The notes below the pieces were generated by a model. The model was not told the origin of the DNA. It searched no databases and worked only from the letters and a program-made list of their open reading frames with translations. Position numbers and translations under genes: made by a program. 64,000 nucleotides of DNA from Pseudalkalibacillus decolorationis (GTDB lineage: Bacteria; Bacillota; Bacilli; Bacillales; Fictibacillaceae): the NCBI RefSeq assembly GCF_024609785.1, contig NZ_JANHJQ010000002.1, positions 1-64,000 on the forward strand. Reading direction: 5' to 3'. Positions 44,690 through 54,016 of the stretch are shown here, piece by piece; position 1 is the stretch's first letter, and each line of letters opens with the position of its first letter.

Positions 44690-44924
44690 CGCTTCATTTG
44701 ACTTTAAAAAAGGAGTGCTTCTTAGCCGTAAAACTAATTTTAATAACAGGGCAGGATGGTAAGCTTCTCCTCCACGAGCAGAATAGACATCCGTAATGGA
44801 AGGAAGGTCAATTCATCTACAAGTCGCTGATCATCCGAACTAAGTGATTGTCTAGTACCCATTCGCTCAAATAAGACGGAACGAGTTCTCCTTGTTTTAC
44901 GGAATAAGCTCTGAATTTTGCCAT
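44690..44924 (-). pseudogene. IS transposase N-terminal remnant
   Basis: The minus strand begins MAKFRAYSVKQGELVPSYLS at 44924, then EWVLDNHLVRMISDLVDELT and, in a second frame, ITDVYSARGGEAYHPALLLK. GRGGExYHPxxLLKLLL-like text belongs to the DUF772 region of IS1182/IS5-type transposases. The catalytic core is gone and no terminal inverted repeats were found. Confidence 0.65.
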
Positions 44925-45281
44925 GTCCTACACATCCTTTATACGTTCAATACGGTTACATGTACTATTCTTTGCGACATGGACAAAGTCTTTTTCGTCG
45001 GACAGACTCCTGGGTAGTGGAGATGATCAAGAAGTAAAACGACAAATATCTAGACCACGACCGGCCATGCTGATTTACATGGAGTTATCAAATATGGACA
45101 CAGGGACATGAGAAATGTTCTGGAACGCTCCTCTTTTGGGGGAATAAAGCGGATAAATCCAAAAGAAAATTTTAAGGAGATTTGGAAAAATAATCTCGCC
45201 AATCTCTTTTTACAGTAATAATATTGAAGTACCTGACTTCTAGTTTTTTAAGAAAGAAGTTGAAAAATGGGTGGTGGTGTA
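44925..45281. other. Intergenic region, no gene recognised
   Basis: Low-complexity remnants only, possibly the outer part of the decayed insertion sequence. Confidence 0.35.
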
Positions 45282-45788
45282 ATGAGAGCAATCTATATAA
45301 CAGGCTTTATGGCAGTAGGGACGACGTCCATCGGAAATGAGCTCGGAAAAGTGTTGGATCTACCTGTCATTGATACCGATCAATATATCGAGGAAAAGCT
45401 AGCGTGGGACATACCTTCGATCTTTGAAAGGAAGGGTGAGATGTATTTCCGTGATGAGGAACAGACTGCCCTCCGTGAATTGCCAAGAGAGAATGTCATC
45501 ATAACTACAGGTGGAGGGATGGTACTCCGAAAGGAAAATCGATGTTTCATGAAGGAGAATGGCTATGTAATTACACTGGAATCTTCGGTCAATACCATTT
45601 TCAATCGTCTTCATGATGATTTATCGAGACCACTTGCTGCCGGCAAAACGAGAAGGGAGCTTCAAAAGCTGTTTAAACATAGACAGCCATATTATCATGA
45701 TGCAGATTTGATTGTTGAGACAGAAGGGAAAAGCATCCCAAGAATTGCATCAGAAATTGTAGGTTGGATAAAAATTCAGATGTTGTAA
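45282..45788 (+). CDS. aroK: Shikimate kinase-like protein with altered P-loop
   Basis: This is a 168-residue protein with the AroK fold: ITGFMAVGTTSIGNELGKVL, VIDTDQYIEEK (shikimate-binding Asp), TTGGGMVLRKENR (GGG) and RPLAAGKTRREL (lid Arg and Arg/Gly region). The start at 45282 follows GGTGGTG. The canonical P-loop is GxxxxGK(T/S), but here it reads GFMAVGTTS, with Thr14 in place of the phosphate-binding Lys. Overall length and the other motifs are normal. Either activity is reduced or the gene has another role or is starting to decay. It is not coupled to aroA, which lies on the other strand. Confidence 0.78.
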   Translation: MRAIYITGFMAVGTTSIGNELGKVLDLPVIDTDQYIEEKLAWDIPSIFERKGEMYFRDEEQTALRELPRENVIITTGGGMVLRKENRCFMKENGYVITLESSVNTIFNRLHDDLSRPLAAGKTRRELQKLFKHRQPYYHDADLIVETEGKSIPRIASEIVGWIKIQML

Positions 45789-46308
45789 AACGGAGTACTG
45801 ATAGAGGATGTTCAAATATCCCCAAATGATAAACTGCGAATTTCTTCGTTCCTTGAAAAAAATGGACACTTTTCCTTCGTGCGAGGAACCACTTCCGTAG
45901 GTTATTCTTGTACTCGGTTTTTCCGGACTTGCACATGGGCGTGCTGACTTCGACGTTATCACAGGATGTAAAGTAATTAGTCGAAGATCCATATCATATT
46001 ATGCAAGTAACATACGTTCCGGTCCTCAAAACTGTCGTACTTAATAAGGATAGGATAGTTTTTAATAGGAATAAAGGTAGCGCCCGCCGATTTTAGTGCC
46101 ACCCGTCCAATAAATAGTATATAGGAGTTCCGTGTTTAACCCTGGACATGAAATATTTCTTTTATGCTATACTTTATTGGAAATATTAATAAACATTGTT
46201 TACTACTAAATCTAATATTGATTATAAACTGATTTCGGAGTGACCCTAATCCGTCAAGGTAAACGTATTACATAAATTGAATAAATGAAATATAAGTGTT
46301 GGAGGTAG
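45789..46308. other. Intergenic region
   Basis: A plus-strand frame near 45903 reads VILVLGFSGLAHGRADFDVI, which looks like a fragment of a protein I cannot identify. Otherwise it is AT-rich leader for the kinase gene. Confidence 0.3.
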
Positions 46309-47889
46309 TTGAAGTCTTTGAGAATATCGCTGCAAACTAAAATACTGATTCTGGTCTTATCACTTGCATTTCTGATCATTATTCTGTTAACTGCATCCTT
46401 TACTTATCTGGAAAGTAAGCAGATTGAAGAGCAGAAAGGCCAGTTGGCTTTGAAAATTTCTAAAACGATTTCATTCATGCCTGAAGTGATCAAAGCCTTT
46501 CAAACAAAGGATCCCGCAGCAATCATACAACCGACGGTGGAGAGAATCAGAAAAGAGGTTGGCGCTGAATTTATTGTGGTTGGCAATAAGGAAGGCATTC
46601 GATATTCACATCCTGTACCTGAACGAATCGGGAAGAAAATGGTTGGTAAGGATAATTATCGCGCGCTTGTTGAAGGAAAATATTATACATCAAGGGCCGT
46701 GGGATCATTAGGTCCTTCTCTACGAGGGAAATCCCCGGTTTTTAATAAGAAAAATGAAATTATTGGGATCGTCTCAGTCGGTTTTCTTTCAGAGAATATC
46801 AAAGAGCAAATCTTTCATAATGTGATCAGAGCCGGGTTTATATCAATGGCTGTCCTTATTATTGCCGTCGCCGGAAGTATCATGTTATCCAGAAATATTC
46901 GTAAGGATACAATGGGATTGGAACCCTACCAAATCGCTACATTATACACAGAAAGGGATGCCATTCTCCAATCCGTCAGGGAAGGTATATTGGCGTATGA
47001 CAAAACGGGCAGGGTAACGATGATTAATAAAACTGCTAAAAAGCTGCTCAATATTAAAGGAAGCTCTCATCGTCTAGAAATTGAAGACCTCTTCCCAAAC
47101 TCAAATCTTTACCAGGTTTTTAAGACAGGGAGATCTCAAAAAGACCGAGAAATTACATTGAAGGATAGGACATTAATTGTCAACTGGACACCAGTTTTTC
47201 ATAAAGATGAGGTAAATGGGATTGTTGCATCTTTCCGTGATAAAACGGAATTTGAACAAATGCTCAATACACTTTCTGAAGTCCAGCGATATTCTGAAGA
47301 TTTACGGGCCCAAACCCATGAATTTACGAATAAATTGTATGTGCTGTCAGGTTTATTGCAACTGGGTGAATATGATGAAGCTGTGGATATGATACAAGAT
47401 GAAACGGAGGATTTCGAGGTGAAAAATCATATTCTTTTTAACCAGATTGAAGAAACCAGGGTACAGGCTGTCTTATTGGGTAAAATCGGAAAAGCTTCAG
47501 AGAAGAAAATTGAGTTTGAAATCGATTCAAATAGTTCCCTGCAGACGCTGCCTATTCATATCAACTTATCACATCTCATCGTGATCATTGGGAACCTTAT
47601 AGACAATGCATTTGAAGCTGTTGTACGTAACAAAAATCCTAAAGTAATGTTCTTTGCAACTGATCTTGGAAAAGATATCATTTTTGAAGTACATGATAAT
47701 GGAAATGGTATTCCTGAAGAAAATAAGGCTTTAATCTTTTGCAGAGGTTTTACAGAAAAAAACTCTAATGAGCCGAGGGGCTATGGACTTGCCAACGTGA
47801 ATGAGGCCGTCAATCAACTCGGGGGGATGATTGAACTTCATAGTGAGAAAGGAAAAGGTGCTGTGTTCACTGTGTATATACCTAAATAA
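46309..47889 (+). CDS. citS: CitA/DcuS-family sensor histidine kinase
   Basis: This 526-residue membrane kinase has helix 1 at about 12-32, an extracellular Cache/PDC-type sensor (VGAEFIVVGNKEGIRYSHPV, then GPSLRGKSPVFN), helix 2 at about 175-195, a cytoplasmic PAS domain (REGILAYDKTGRVTMINKTA), a dimerisation box with His in AQTHEFTNKLYVLSGLLQLG, and a HATPase domain (NLIDNAFEAV, DNGNGIPEE, GYGLANVNEAV). This is the citrate/C4-dicarboxylate sensor family. A TTG at 46309 is only 3 bases from GGAGG and a TTG at 46318 is 12, so the start is uncertain. The response regulator and a CitM-type transporter follow. Confidence 0.87.
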   Translation: MKSLRISLQTKILILVLSLAFLIIILLTASFTYLESKQIEEQKGQLALKISKTISFMPEVIKAFQTKDPAAIIQPTVERIRKEVGAEFIVVGNKEGIRYSHPVPERIGKKMVGKDNYRALVEGKYYTSRAVGSLGPSLRGKSPVFNKKNEIIGIVSVGFLSENIKEQIFHNVIRAGFISMAVLIIAVAGSIMLSRNIRKDTMGLEPYQIATLYTERDAILQSVREGILAYDKTGRVTMINKTAKKLLNIKGSSHRLEIEDLFPNSNLYQVFKTGRSQKDREITLKDRTLIVNWTPVFHKDEVNGIVASFRDKTEFEQMLNTLSEVQRYSEDLRAQTHEFTNKLYVLSGLLQLGEYDEAVDMIQDETEDFEVKNHILFNQIEETRVQAVLLGKIGKASEKKIEFEIDSNSSLQTLPIHINLSHLIVIIGNLIDNAFEAVVRNKNPKVMFFATDLGKDIIFEVHDNGNGIPEENKALIFCRGFTEKNSNEPRGYGLANVNEAVNQLGGMIELHSEKGKGAVFTVYIPK

Positions 47890-47907
47890 TAATAAAGGAG
47901 GATAATG

Positions 47908-48591
47908 ATGGAAACTGTAAAGGTGGCAATTGCTGAAGATGATTTCCGCGTTGCTAATGTTCATGAGAAATTTCTTAAGAAAATACCTGAAGTCGAAATT
48001 GCGGGGAAGGCTTTAAATGCTGAAAAAACCCTGGAACTTTTACATACCAAAAAAGTTGACCTGTTATTGCTTGATATCTACATGCCGGATAAACTTGGTA
48101 CTGATATTTTAACGACGATCCGTGCGAACTTCGAAGACGTGGATATTATCATGATTACAGCTGCAACGGATAAAGCGTTCCTTGAAAAGGCAATACGGAA
48201 CGGTGTACAGAATTATTTAATTAAGCCTGTTAAGATGGATCGGTTTACGGATACGGTGAAAGAATATATTCAAAGTAGGAATTTATTACAAAACAAAGAA
48301 GAAGTGGATCAAAATATAGTGGATAGGCTATTCAAGAATTCAGATGAAAGTAAAACAGAAGATAATCGGGAGTTGCCAAAAGGAATAGATGCTCTTACTC
48401 TTAATAAAGTTTTGGAGGTTCTTAGAAACAGCCAGAAGGGTTTGTCTGCAGAGGAAATCGGGAAAAGAATGGGTGCGGCGAGGACTACTGCAAGACGTTA
48501 CTTAGAATATTTAATTTCCGTAGACAAGTGCCGCTCAGAAGTGGAATATGGTTCCGTGGGACGGCCGGAGCGTAAGTACTATGATCTATAA
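47908..48591 (+). CDS. citT: Response regulator of the CitT/DcuR type
   Basis: This is a 227-residue protein. The second of two adjacent ATGs (47908) has the better spacing from AAGGAGG. The receiver domain has acidic pocket EDD (10-12), phospho-acceptor Asp56 in LLLLDIYMP, and Lys in YLIKPVKMDRF. The C-terminal DNA-binding domain (GLSAEEIGKRMGAARTTARR) is that of the CitB/CitT subfamily. It is translated 16 bases after citS and followed by a terminator. Target: the transporter at 48873. Confidence 0.9.
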   Translation: METVKVAIAEDDFRVANVHEKFLKKIPEVEIAGKALNAEKTLELLHTKKVDLLLLDIYMPDKLGTDILTTIRANFEDVDIIMITAATDKAFLEKAIRNGVQNYLIKPVKMDRFTDTVKEYIQSRNLLQNKEEVDQNIVDRLFKNSDESKTEDNRELPKGIDALTLNKVLEVLRNSQKGLSAEEIGKRMGAARTTARRYLEYLISVDKCRSEVEYGSVGRPERKYYDL

Positions 48592-48678
48592 CCGATTCAC
48601 ACGAAAAATGAAACCGGAATTCAGTATAAGATAAACTTCGAAATTTGATATTAGAAATAGGTAATGATGAGTTTTTCT

Positions 48679-48718
48679 AAGATGCACAATGGCTTTTTGG
48701 CCATTGTGCATCTTTTTT
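48679..48718 (+). terminator. Rho-independent terminator of citST
   Basis: AAGATGCACAATGGC pairs with GCCATTGTGCATCTT across a 5-6 base loop, followed by T6. A very strong hairpin. Confidence 0.9.
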
Positions 48719-48844
48719 ATAATCAAAATCGACAAAAAAGAGCCAAAACGGTTTTTAAAGCCAATACACTCAAAACCGTTACATCAGGTGACTGATAATT
48801 TAAAATACTTTTAAGACTTAAAATAAAAGCGTCAATGCTTTAAA

Positions 48845-48858
48845 TGTAAGCGCTTAAA
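48845..48858 (+). promoter_or_regulatory. Candidate cre site of the citrate transporter
   Basis: TGTAAGCGCTTAAA lies 15 bases before the transporter ATG, between the expected promoter and the ribosome binding site. B. subtilis citM is likewise induced by CitT and repressed by CcpA, which supports the call. Confidence 0.6.
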
Positions 48859-48872
48859 AATGGAGTGTTAAT

Positions 48873-50195
48873 ATGTTAGCTTTACTAGGATTTTTAATGA
48901 TTGCTGTTTTCATGTATTTAATCATGACGAAGCGTCTTTCCGCACTTATTGCCTTAATGGTTATACCGATCGTTTTTGCATTATTCGGCGGTTTTTTCGA
49001 AGACATTGGTAAAATGATGCTAGATGGTGTTATAAAAGTAGCACCGACAGGCATTATGATTATGTTCGCGATTCTGTTTTTTGGAGTAATGATTGATGCT
49101 GGTTTATTTGACCCGGTGGTTGAAAAAATCATTCGAATTGTAAAGGGCGATCCTTTAAAAGTAGCATTGGGAACTGCCTGTTTGATACTTTTTGTTTCCT
49201 TAGACGGCGATGGGACAACCGCCTATATGATTACGGTTTCGGCTATGTTGCCATTGTATAAACGAATTGGCATGAATCCGCTTATACTGGCTGGTATTTC
49301 AGTATTAGGATCTGGAGTAATGAATTTGCTTCCGTGGGGAGGACCGACGGCGAGAGCAATGAGTGTTTTAGGACTCGGTGTTTCAGAACTTTTTGTTCCT
49401 GTTATACCAGCTATGCTCGGGGGCGTTCTGGTTGTGTTAGTCGTTGCTTTTTACTATGGCAAAAAGGAAAGGAAGAGACTAGGTGTCATCCACATTAATC
49501 AAAGCGTTATTGACGAGATGGCATCGAAAGAAACGGCAGCTGCTTCTGAAGCTGTTGGACAGGATGAAAACATCAAACGTCCTAAATTAATATGGGTGAA
49601 CTTTCTTTTGACTGTTTTACTTTTAGTCTGTCTTGTTGTTGGGGTGCTTCCTACTCCAGTGTTATTTATGGTAGCATTTGCTGTTGCTATTATGATTAAT
49701 TATCCGAATATGGAACAGCAGAAGGAAAGAATTTCAACTTATGCGGGCAATGTGCTGTCTGTAGTTTCATTGGTATTTGCCGCAGGTGTTTTTACAGGTA
49801 TTCTCACAGGGACTGAAATGGTTGATGCCATGGCGAATTCGTTAATTTCAGTTATTCCCGAGGGATGGGGTCAGTATTTTGCCATTGTAACCGCAATTAC
49901 AAGTGCACCGTTTACCTTTTTCATGTCAAATGATGCGTATTATTTCGGAGTCCTTCCGGTGCTTGCAGAAACTGCGTCTACTTATGGTGTTAGTCCGGTA
50001 GAAGTTGGACGGGCGTCTCTTCTTGGTTTGCCAGTTCATCTGCTGAGTCCGCTTGTACCTTCGACTTATTTATTAGTAGGGATGGCCGGAGTTGAATTTG
50101 GTGACCTTCAGAAAATGATGTTAAAGTGGGCAGGTTTGGCTACTGTTGTTATGACTATTGTCGCAGTGATTACAGGGGTTATCTTTAATATATAG
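48873..50195 (+). CDS. citM: CitM-type citrate-metal symporter
   Basis: This is a 440-residue CitMHS transporter with FGVMIDAGLFDPVVEKIIRI, SLDGDGTTAYMITVSAMLPL, NLLPWGGPTARAMSVLG and FGVLPVLAETASTYG. The ATG follows GGAGTG. It lies downstream of citS-citT, the same order and linkage as in B. subtilis, which supports citrate complexed with a divalent metal as cargo. It shares the family with the sigma-54-controlled transporter at 3039 but has its own two-component control. Confidence 0.88.
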   Translation: MLALLGFLMIAVFMYLIMTKRLSALIALMVIPIVFALFGGFFEDIGKMMLDGVIKVAPTGIMIMFAILFFGVMIDAGLFDPVVEKIIRIVKGDPLKVALGTACLILFVSLDGDGTTAYMITVSAMLPLYKRIGMNPLILAGISVLGSGVMNLLPWGGPTARAMSVLGLGVSELFVPVIPAMLGGVLVVLVVAFYYGKKERKRLGVIHINQSVIDEMASKETAAASEAVGQDENIKRPKLIWVNFLLTVLLLVCLVVGVLPTPVLFMVAFAVAIMINYPNMEQQKERISTYAGNVLSVVSLVFAAGVFTGILTGTEMVDAMANSLISVIPEGWGQYFAIVTAITSAPFTFFMSNDAYYFGVLPVLAETASTYGVSPVEVGRASLLGLPVHLLSPLVPSTYLLVGMAGVEFGDLQKMMLKWAGLATVVMTIVAVITGVIFNI

Positions 50196-50706
50196 AAGGT
50201 AATTACCTAAACAACGTGTACAATCATATTATAATCGACTACAATGTGATTAAAATAATAAAGACCGTTAATGTTCATGCATCGATTATCAACGTTTAGC
50301 AATAGATGGTACCCAACAGAAAAACGGTATTTGTAACAGAAGTTGTTGCTGATCCTATAAGGGTTAAGGAGAAACAATGGATATAAAAAACGAATGACTT
50401 ACCATTTTAATAGAATTGAAAGGTTGTAAAAGGGAGAACGGGTAGTTTATCCATACTTCCTTTTTTAAAGTCATTTCTAGGTGGTAGGTGAGATGACGGC
50501 AGCAAGAGTTTATACTGAATCCATTGTTGATCTTTGTAATAGACCTAAACTTGACTAGCTTTTTAATGGTTTGTTTGGATATGCGAGGCTGATATGTATT
50601 AAAAAGACAAACAATCTAAACTAAGTCAAGTAACTACTTAATAGATTCTCAATCATAAACACGTAAATAACTAAAAACTAGTTGGAAATGAATAATGAAA
50701 ATCTTG
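50196..50706. other. Intergenic region downstream of citM
   Basis: No gene recognised. A short frame near 50495 (MTAARVYTESIVDLCNRPKLD) cannot be assigned. Confidence 0.35.
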
Positions 50707-50736
50707 AAAAGGACGCCTGGTGCGTTCTTTTTTTTT
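50707..50736 (+). terminator. Rho-independent terminator
   Basis: AAAAGGACGC-CTGGT-GCGTTCTTTT followed by a long T-run; probably terminates transcription from upstream. Confidence 0.7.
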
Positions 50737-50739
50737 CAT

Positions 50740-50909
50740 CGGCTTGATAGGAAGGTCCTCCAGTCCCATCAATGATCATTCCGTTTCTTAAAATCTAATC
50801 ATAGACGTTTTCGTCAGCCTTAGCAGTAGAACTGGTGATTACCGTTGGTAGGATACTACTCATCATAAATAATACTGCGATCAATAGAACAATAGTTTTT
50901 TCTTTTCAT
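50740..50909 (-). pseudogene. Secreted amidohydrolase (D-aminoacylase-like) N-terminal remnant
   Basis: After GGAGG and an ATG at 50909 the minus strand encodes a signal peptide (KTIVLLIAVLFMMSSILPTV, ending TAKAD) that is thrown out of frame by a missing A in an A-run at the start. Then come ENVYD, a stop, and ILRNGMIIDGTGGPSYQADE. The text DLIIRNGxIIDGTG is the beginning of N-acyl-D-amino-acid deacylase-type amidohydrolases. The catalytic domain is absent. Confidence 0.68.
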
Positions 50910-50916
50910 TAGTCAT

Positions 50917-51540
50917 CCTCCAACAATTATTCGAACCATGACGAGACCACCTTCTTTTTTTGAGTCCACCTCCTAAAACTTTCAAATACTATATATTTTT
51001 GCGTTCTATTCTTTTCTTCAAATTCCTCCTCATTTATTGAACTTCTATCATGGTGAAGTATTTATACAAAATCTCCGGAGAAGCGGAATGTTTAATTCAA
51101 AATGGTAAAAAGAGAACGTTTATTATACAATCTGCTATCGGAAAATCGGTTATGATTGGGTTATTAGATAAATAAAAAGGTTAATTGATAGAGGATAAGA
51201 TATAAAGAAAAACACTTTTTATCAAAATAATGAAAAGATGTTTACAAAATGAATCGGTTTAGGATATCATGTTTGTAAATACCTTTTTCAACATGGGCAA
51301 TTAAACAAGGTGGTGGTAACGATCCAGAGGTGGAATGTCAAAATTTGAAAGCGCTATGAATATATCAAATACACCAAGGTAGACAAGAATGCTGGAAGTA
51401 GGAATAAAAGTCATTTAGTTATACAGCCAAGATATTTCCATTATAATTTCAATCTTTTTTGGAAGCGATTTCAAGGGTAAGGAATCTGAAATAGTACATT
51501 TCATTGCGAGAGTCAGTAATAAATCAGGGGAGTGAATTTC
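50917..51540. other. Intergenic region upstream of the MFS gene
   Basis: A plus-strand fragment near 51055-51174 (SGEAECLIQNGKKRTFIIQS) is unassigned. No terminator or operator stands out. The AT-rich promoter region of the sulfatase cluster must lie here. Confidence 0.35.
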
Positions 51541-52965
51541 ATGGTTCAAAAGTACTCAGAAGAAGTGCAAAGTGGGGTCTGGAAAGTTTTAAGGTGGTTG
51601 TTGGTATTTGAGTTTTTCCTTGTGTTTTCGAATAATATATTTAATCTCATTTCTCCACAGCTAGTCAAAGAATTTGAAGTATCGCCATCAACGATAAGCT
51701 TGGTCATTTCATTGGGATTTTTGGCTTTCGGTATTTTTTCAATCGTCTTTACTATTTTATCTGACAGTGTGAGTATACGTAAGTTAATTCTGTATTCAAG
51801 TATTGCAGTACCGTTAGTTGCTCTATTTGGAATAGTATCAGATTTAAGTTTTGCATTATTAATTAGTTATCGTGTTTTGTTCGGAATTGCTATTGCAGCC
51901 CCTCTTGCTTTATCGATTGTGATCGCAATTAAATATTTTGACAAATTATCAGCGGCTAAATTTTTTGGTTACAATACGGCAATTTACCAGATTGCTTCGG
52001 CATCTGGACACTTATTAGGCGGTTACATTACAGAACATCTGGATTGGAAGTGGGCACTTATGATTCCAGTTGTAACGATATTTAGTGTGCCGACAATCTA
52101 CAAAAATTTACCAGAAGAAGAAAAAAGTAAAAAAAGCTCATTTGATTTCATTGGAGCGGGTTTGGTAACGGCATTTGTTACGCTTCTTGTGATGTTTTTG
52201 ACGTTTAAAATGCAACATCCGATATTGCTGATTTTAGCACTTGTTTCTTTATTTATTTTGGTTGTCTATTCACTTAAAAAAGACAACCCTTTTATCAAAC
52301 CAGAATTATTCAAATTGAAAGGTGTTGCTTTGTCATTGATTGTGTGTGCCTTATTTTACGCTACACAGTCTGCCTTTTATTTCATCTTTCCATTTATTTT
52401 AACAGATGTTTACGGCATGGCGTTGACGACAATCGGTGTATTTTACATGATAACAAACATTGTTGCTTTTATTACGGGGATGTTTTCAGGTCGTATTATA
52501 AAAGCAATTGGTTATCGTAACATGGTTTTGTTCGGTGGTTCGTTCATCTTTATCGGTTTAGCGTCAGTAGCATTTCTCTCAGGGTATAACGTCGCTTTCA
52601 TTTTTATTGGTATGGGTATTTTCAATATAGGTTATGTTTTGTTCTTTTCAGGATATCTTTCCAACTACACACAATTGCTTCCACAAGGTCAACATGGTGT
52701 AGGTATTGGTACAGAAAAGTTAGTTTTTCAAATTTCACTATCCATAGGAACTGCTTTTATAGCGATGTTCTATAGTCAACCATTTATGATGACTAAAATC
52801 GTCGATTTCTCTAGCAACCATCAATCTGCTCAGTTTAGCAATATGACACTTTTGCTTATGGTTATGATTACATTAGCAACATTTATTTTTGTTAAGGTTT
52901 TCCCAAAAGAGTATAACCGTAAGTCGTATGATGATACTGAATCATTAGATGAGATAGCTAATTAG
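51541..52965 (+). CDS. MFS transporter of the sulfatase cluster
   Basis: This is a 474-residue major facilitator protein with about 12-14 membrane segments. The ATG at 51541 follows GGGGAG. The motif-A region FTILSDSVSIRKLILY and motif-C-like GYNTAIYQIASASGHLLGGY resemble the drug/proton antiporter 2 (TetK/QacA-like) branch. It lies 17 bases before the formylglycine-generating enzyme and so is co-expressed with the sulfatases. By context it may import the sulfated substrate, although family members are more often exporters. Confidence 0.82.
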   Translation: MVQKYSEEVQSGVWKVLRWLLVFEFFLVFSNNIFNLISPQLVKEFEVSPSTISLVISLGFLAFGIFSIVFTILSDSVSIRKLILYSSIAVPLVALFGIVSDLSFALLISYRVLFGIAIAAPLALSIVIAIKYFDKLSAAKFFGYNTAIYQIASASGHLLGGYITEHLDWKWALMIPVVTIFSVPTIYKNLPEEEKSKKSSFDFIGAGLVTAFVTLLVMFLTFKMQHPILLILALVSLFILVVYSLKKDNPFIKPELFKLKGVALSLIVCALFYATQSAFYFIFPFILTDVYGMALTTIGVFYMITNIVAFITGMFSGRIIKAIGYRNMVLFGGSFIFIGLASVAFLSGYNVAFIFIGMGIFNIGYVLFFSGYLSNYTQLLPQGQHGVGIGTEKLVFQISLSIGTAFIAMFYSQPFMMTKIVDFSSNHQSAQFSNMTLLLMVMITLATFIFVKVFPKEYNRKSYDDTESLDEIAN

Positions 52966-52982
52966 ATAGGAGTGTTAAATAA

Positions 52983-53945
52983 ATGAATTCAAATTGTTGT
53001 TCACTAGATCATAAACATTCAGAATCTTCGGGGTGTTCCAAACATTCATCGTCAAAAACGACATTTCAAAGCAAGGGTGAGATTTCTTCTAAGGAAGGCA
53101 TGGTTTTGCTGTCGGGGGGAGAATTTCTGATGGGAACGAACGATAAGGAAGGTTTTCCAGCGGACGGTGAGGGGCTAGTGCGTAAGGTAAAGGTTCATTC
53201 ATTTTATATCGATCGCTGTACGGTTACAAACGAACAATTTGAAAACTTTGTTCAAGCGACGAATTATAAGACGGAAGCGGAAAGGTTCGGGTGGTCGTTT
53301 GTTTTCTCCAGCTTTGTGTCATCCGTGACAGCCCAAACTGTAAAACAAGCTGTTCAGGGTGCACCTTGGTGGTGGCCTGTTGAAGGTGCCGATTGGCGTC
53401 ATCCTGAAGGGTCTGATTCAACGATCGTCAAACGGATGGATCATCCTGTCGTACATGTTTCCTGGAATGACGCGCTTGCCTTTTGTGAGTGGGCTGGCAA
53501 ACGACTACCTACAGAGGCGGAATGGGAGTTTGCGGCACGAGGAGGGCTTGAACAACAAACGTATCCATGGGGAAATCGATTGACGCCAAATGATAAACAC
53601 TACTGCAATATTTGGCAAGGTCACTTTCCAAGCAAGAATACGGAGGAGGACAGTTACTTCGGTACCGCTCCTTCCCAATCTTTTCCCGTAAACGGATATG
53701 GTTTGTATAACATAGTAGGAAATGTATGGGAATGGTGTTCAGATTGGTTCAGTCCGAATTTTCATATTCATGGTCCACGTCATAATCCGCAAGGTCCCAA
53801 GACTGGAGCGGCAAAAGCGATGCGTGGGGGATCCTATCTTTGTCACCGGTCCTACTGCAATCGATACCGCGTGGCGGCGAGAAGTTCGAACACGCCGGAC
53901 AGCTCAACTGGAAATATAGGGTTCCGCTGTGTGGCGGATGCTTAA
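52983..53945 (+). CDS. Formylglycine-generating enzyme (sulfatase-activating)
   Basis: This 320-residue SUMF1-type oxidase converts the active-site Cys of sulfatases to formylglycine. Family landmarks are LLSGGEFLMGTND, DRCTVTNEQFENFV, HPVVHVSWNDALAFCEWAGK, RLPTEAEWEFAARGG, YPWGN and GNVWEWCSDWF. The copper-binding active-site pair is Cys287 and Cys292 in GGSYLCHRSYCNRYR, followed by SSNTPDSSTGNIGFRC. The N-terminal 35 residues (NCCSLDHKHSESSGC) are Cys/His-rich and outside the catalytic fold. It is cotranscribed with the MFS gene and the first sulfatase, its evident substrate. Confidence 0.92.
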   Translation: MNSNCCSLDHKHSESSGCSKHSSSKTTFQSKGEISSKEGMVLLSGGEFLMGTNDKEGFPADGEGLVRKVKVHSFYIDRCTVTNEQFENFVQATNYKTEAERFGWSFVFSSFVSSVTAQTVKQAVQGAPWWWPVEGADWRHPEGSDSTIVKRMDHPVVHVSWNDALAFCEWAGKRLPTEAEWEFAARGGLEQQTYPWGNRLTPNDKHYCNIWQGHFPSKNTEEDSYFGTAPSQSFPVNGYGLYNIVGNVWEWCSDWFSPNFHIHGPRHNPQGPKTGAAKAMRGGSYLCHRSYCNRYRVAARSSNTPDSSTGNIGFRCVADA

Positions 53946-54016
53946 AAAGAATGCTTTTAGACAAAGGAGCGGTTTGCTTATTCTATTAAACGATTCGAAT
54001 CGGAGGGTCGAAAATC

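Noticed and set aside
51346-51360. TGAAAGCGCTATGA as a cre site upstream of the MFS gene
   Set aside because: The right half-site does not fit the consensus.
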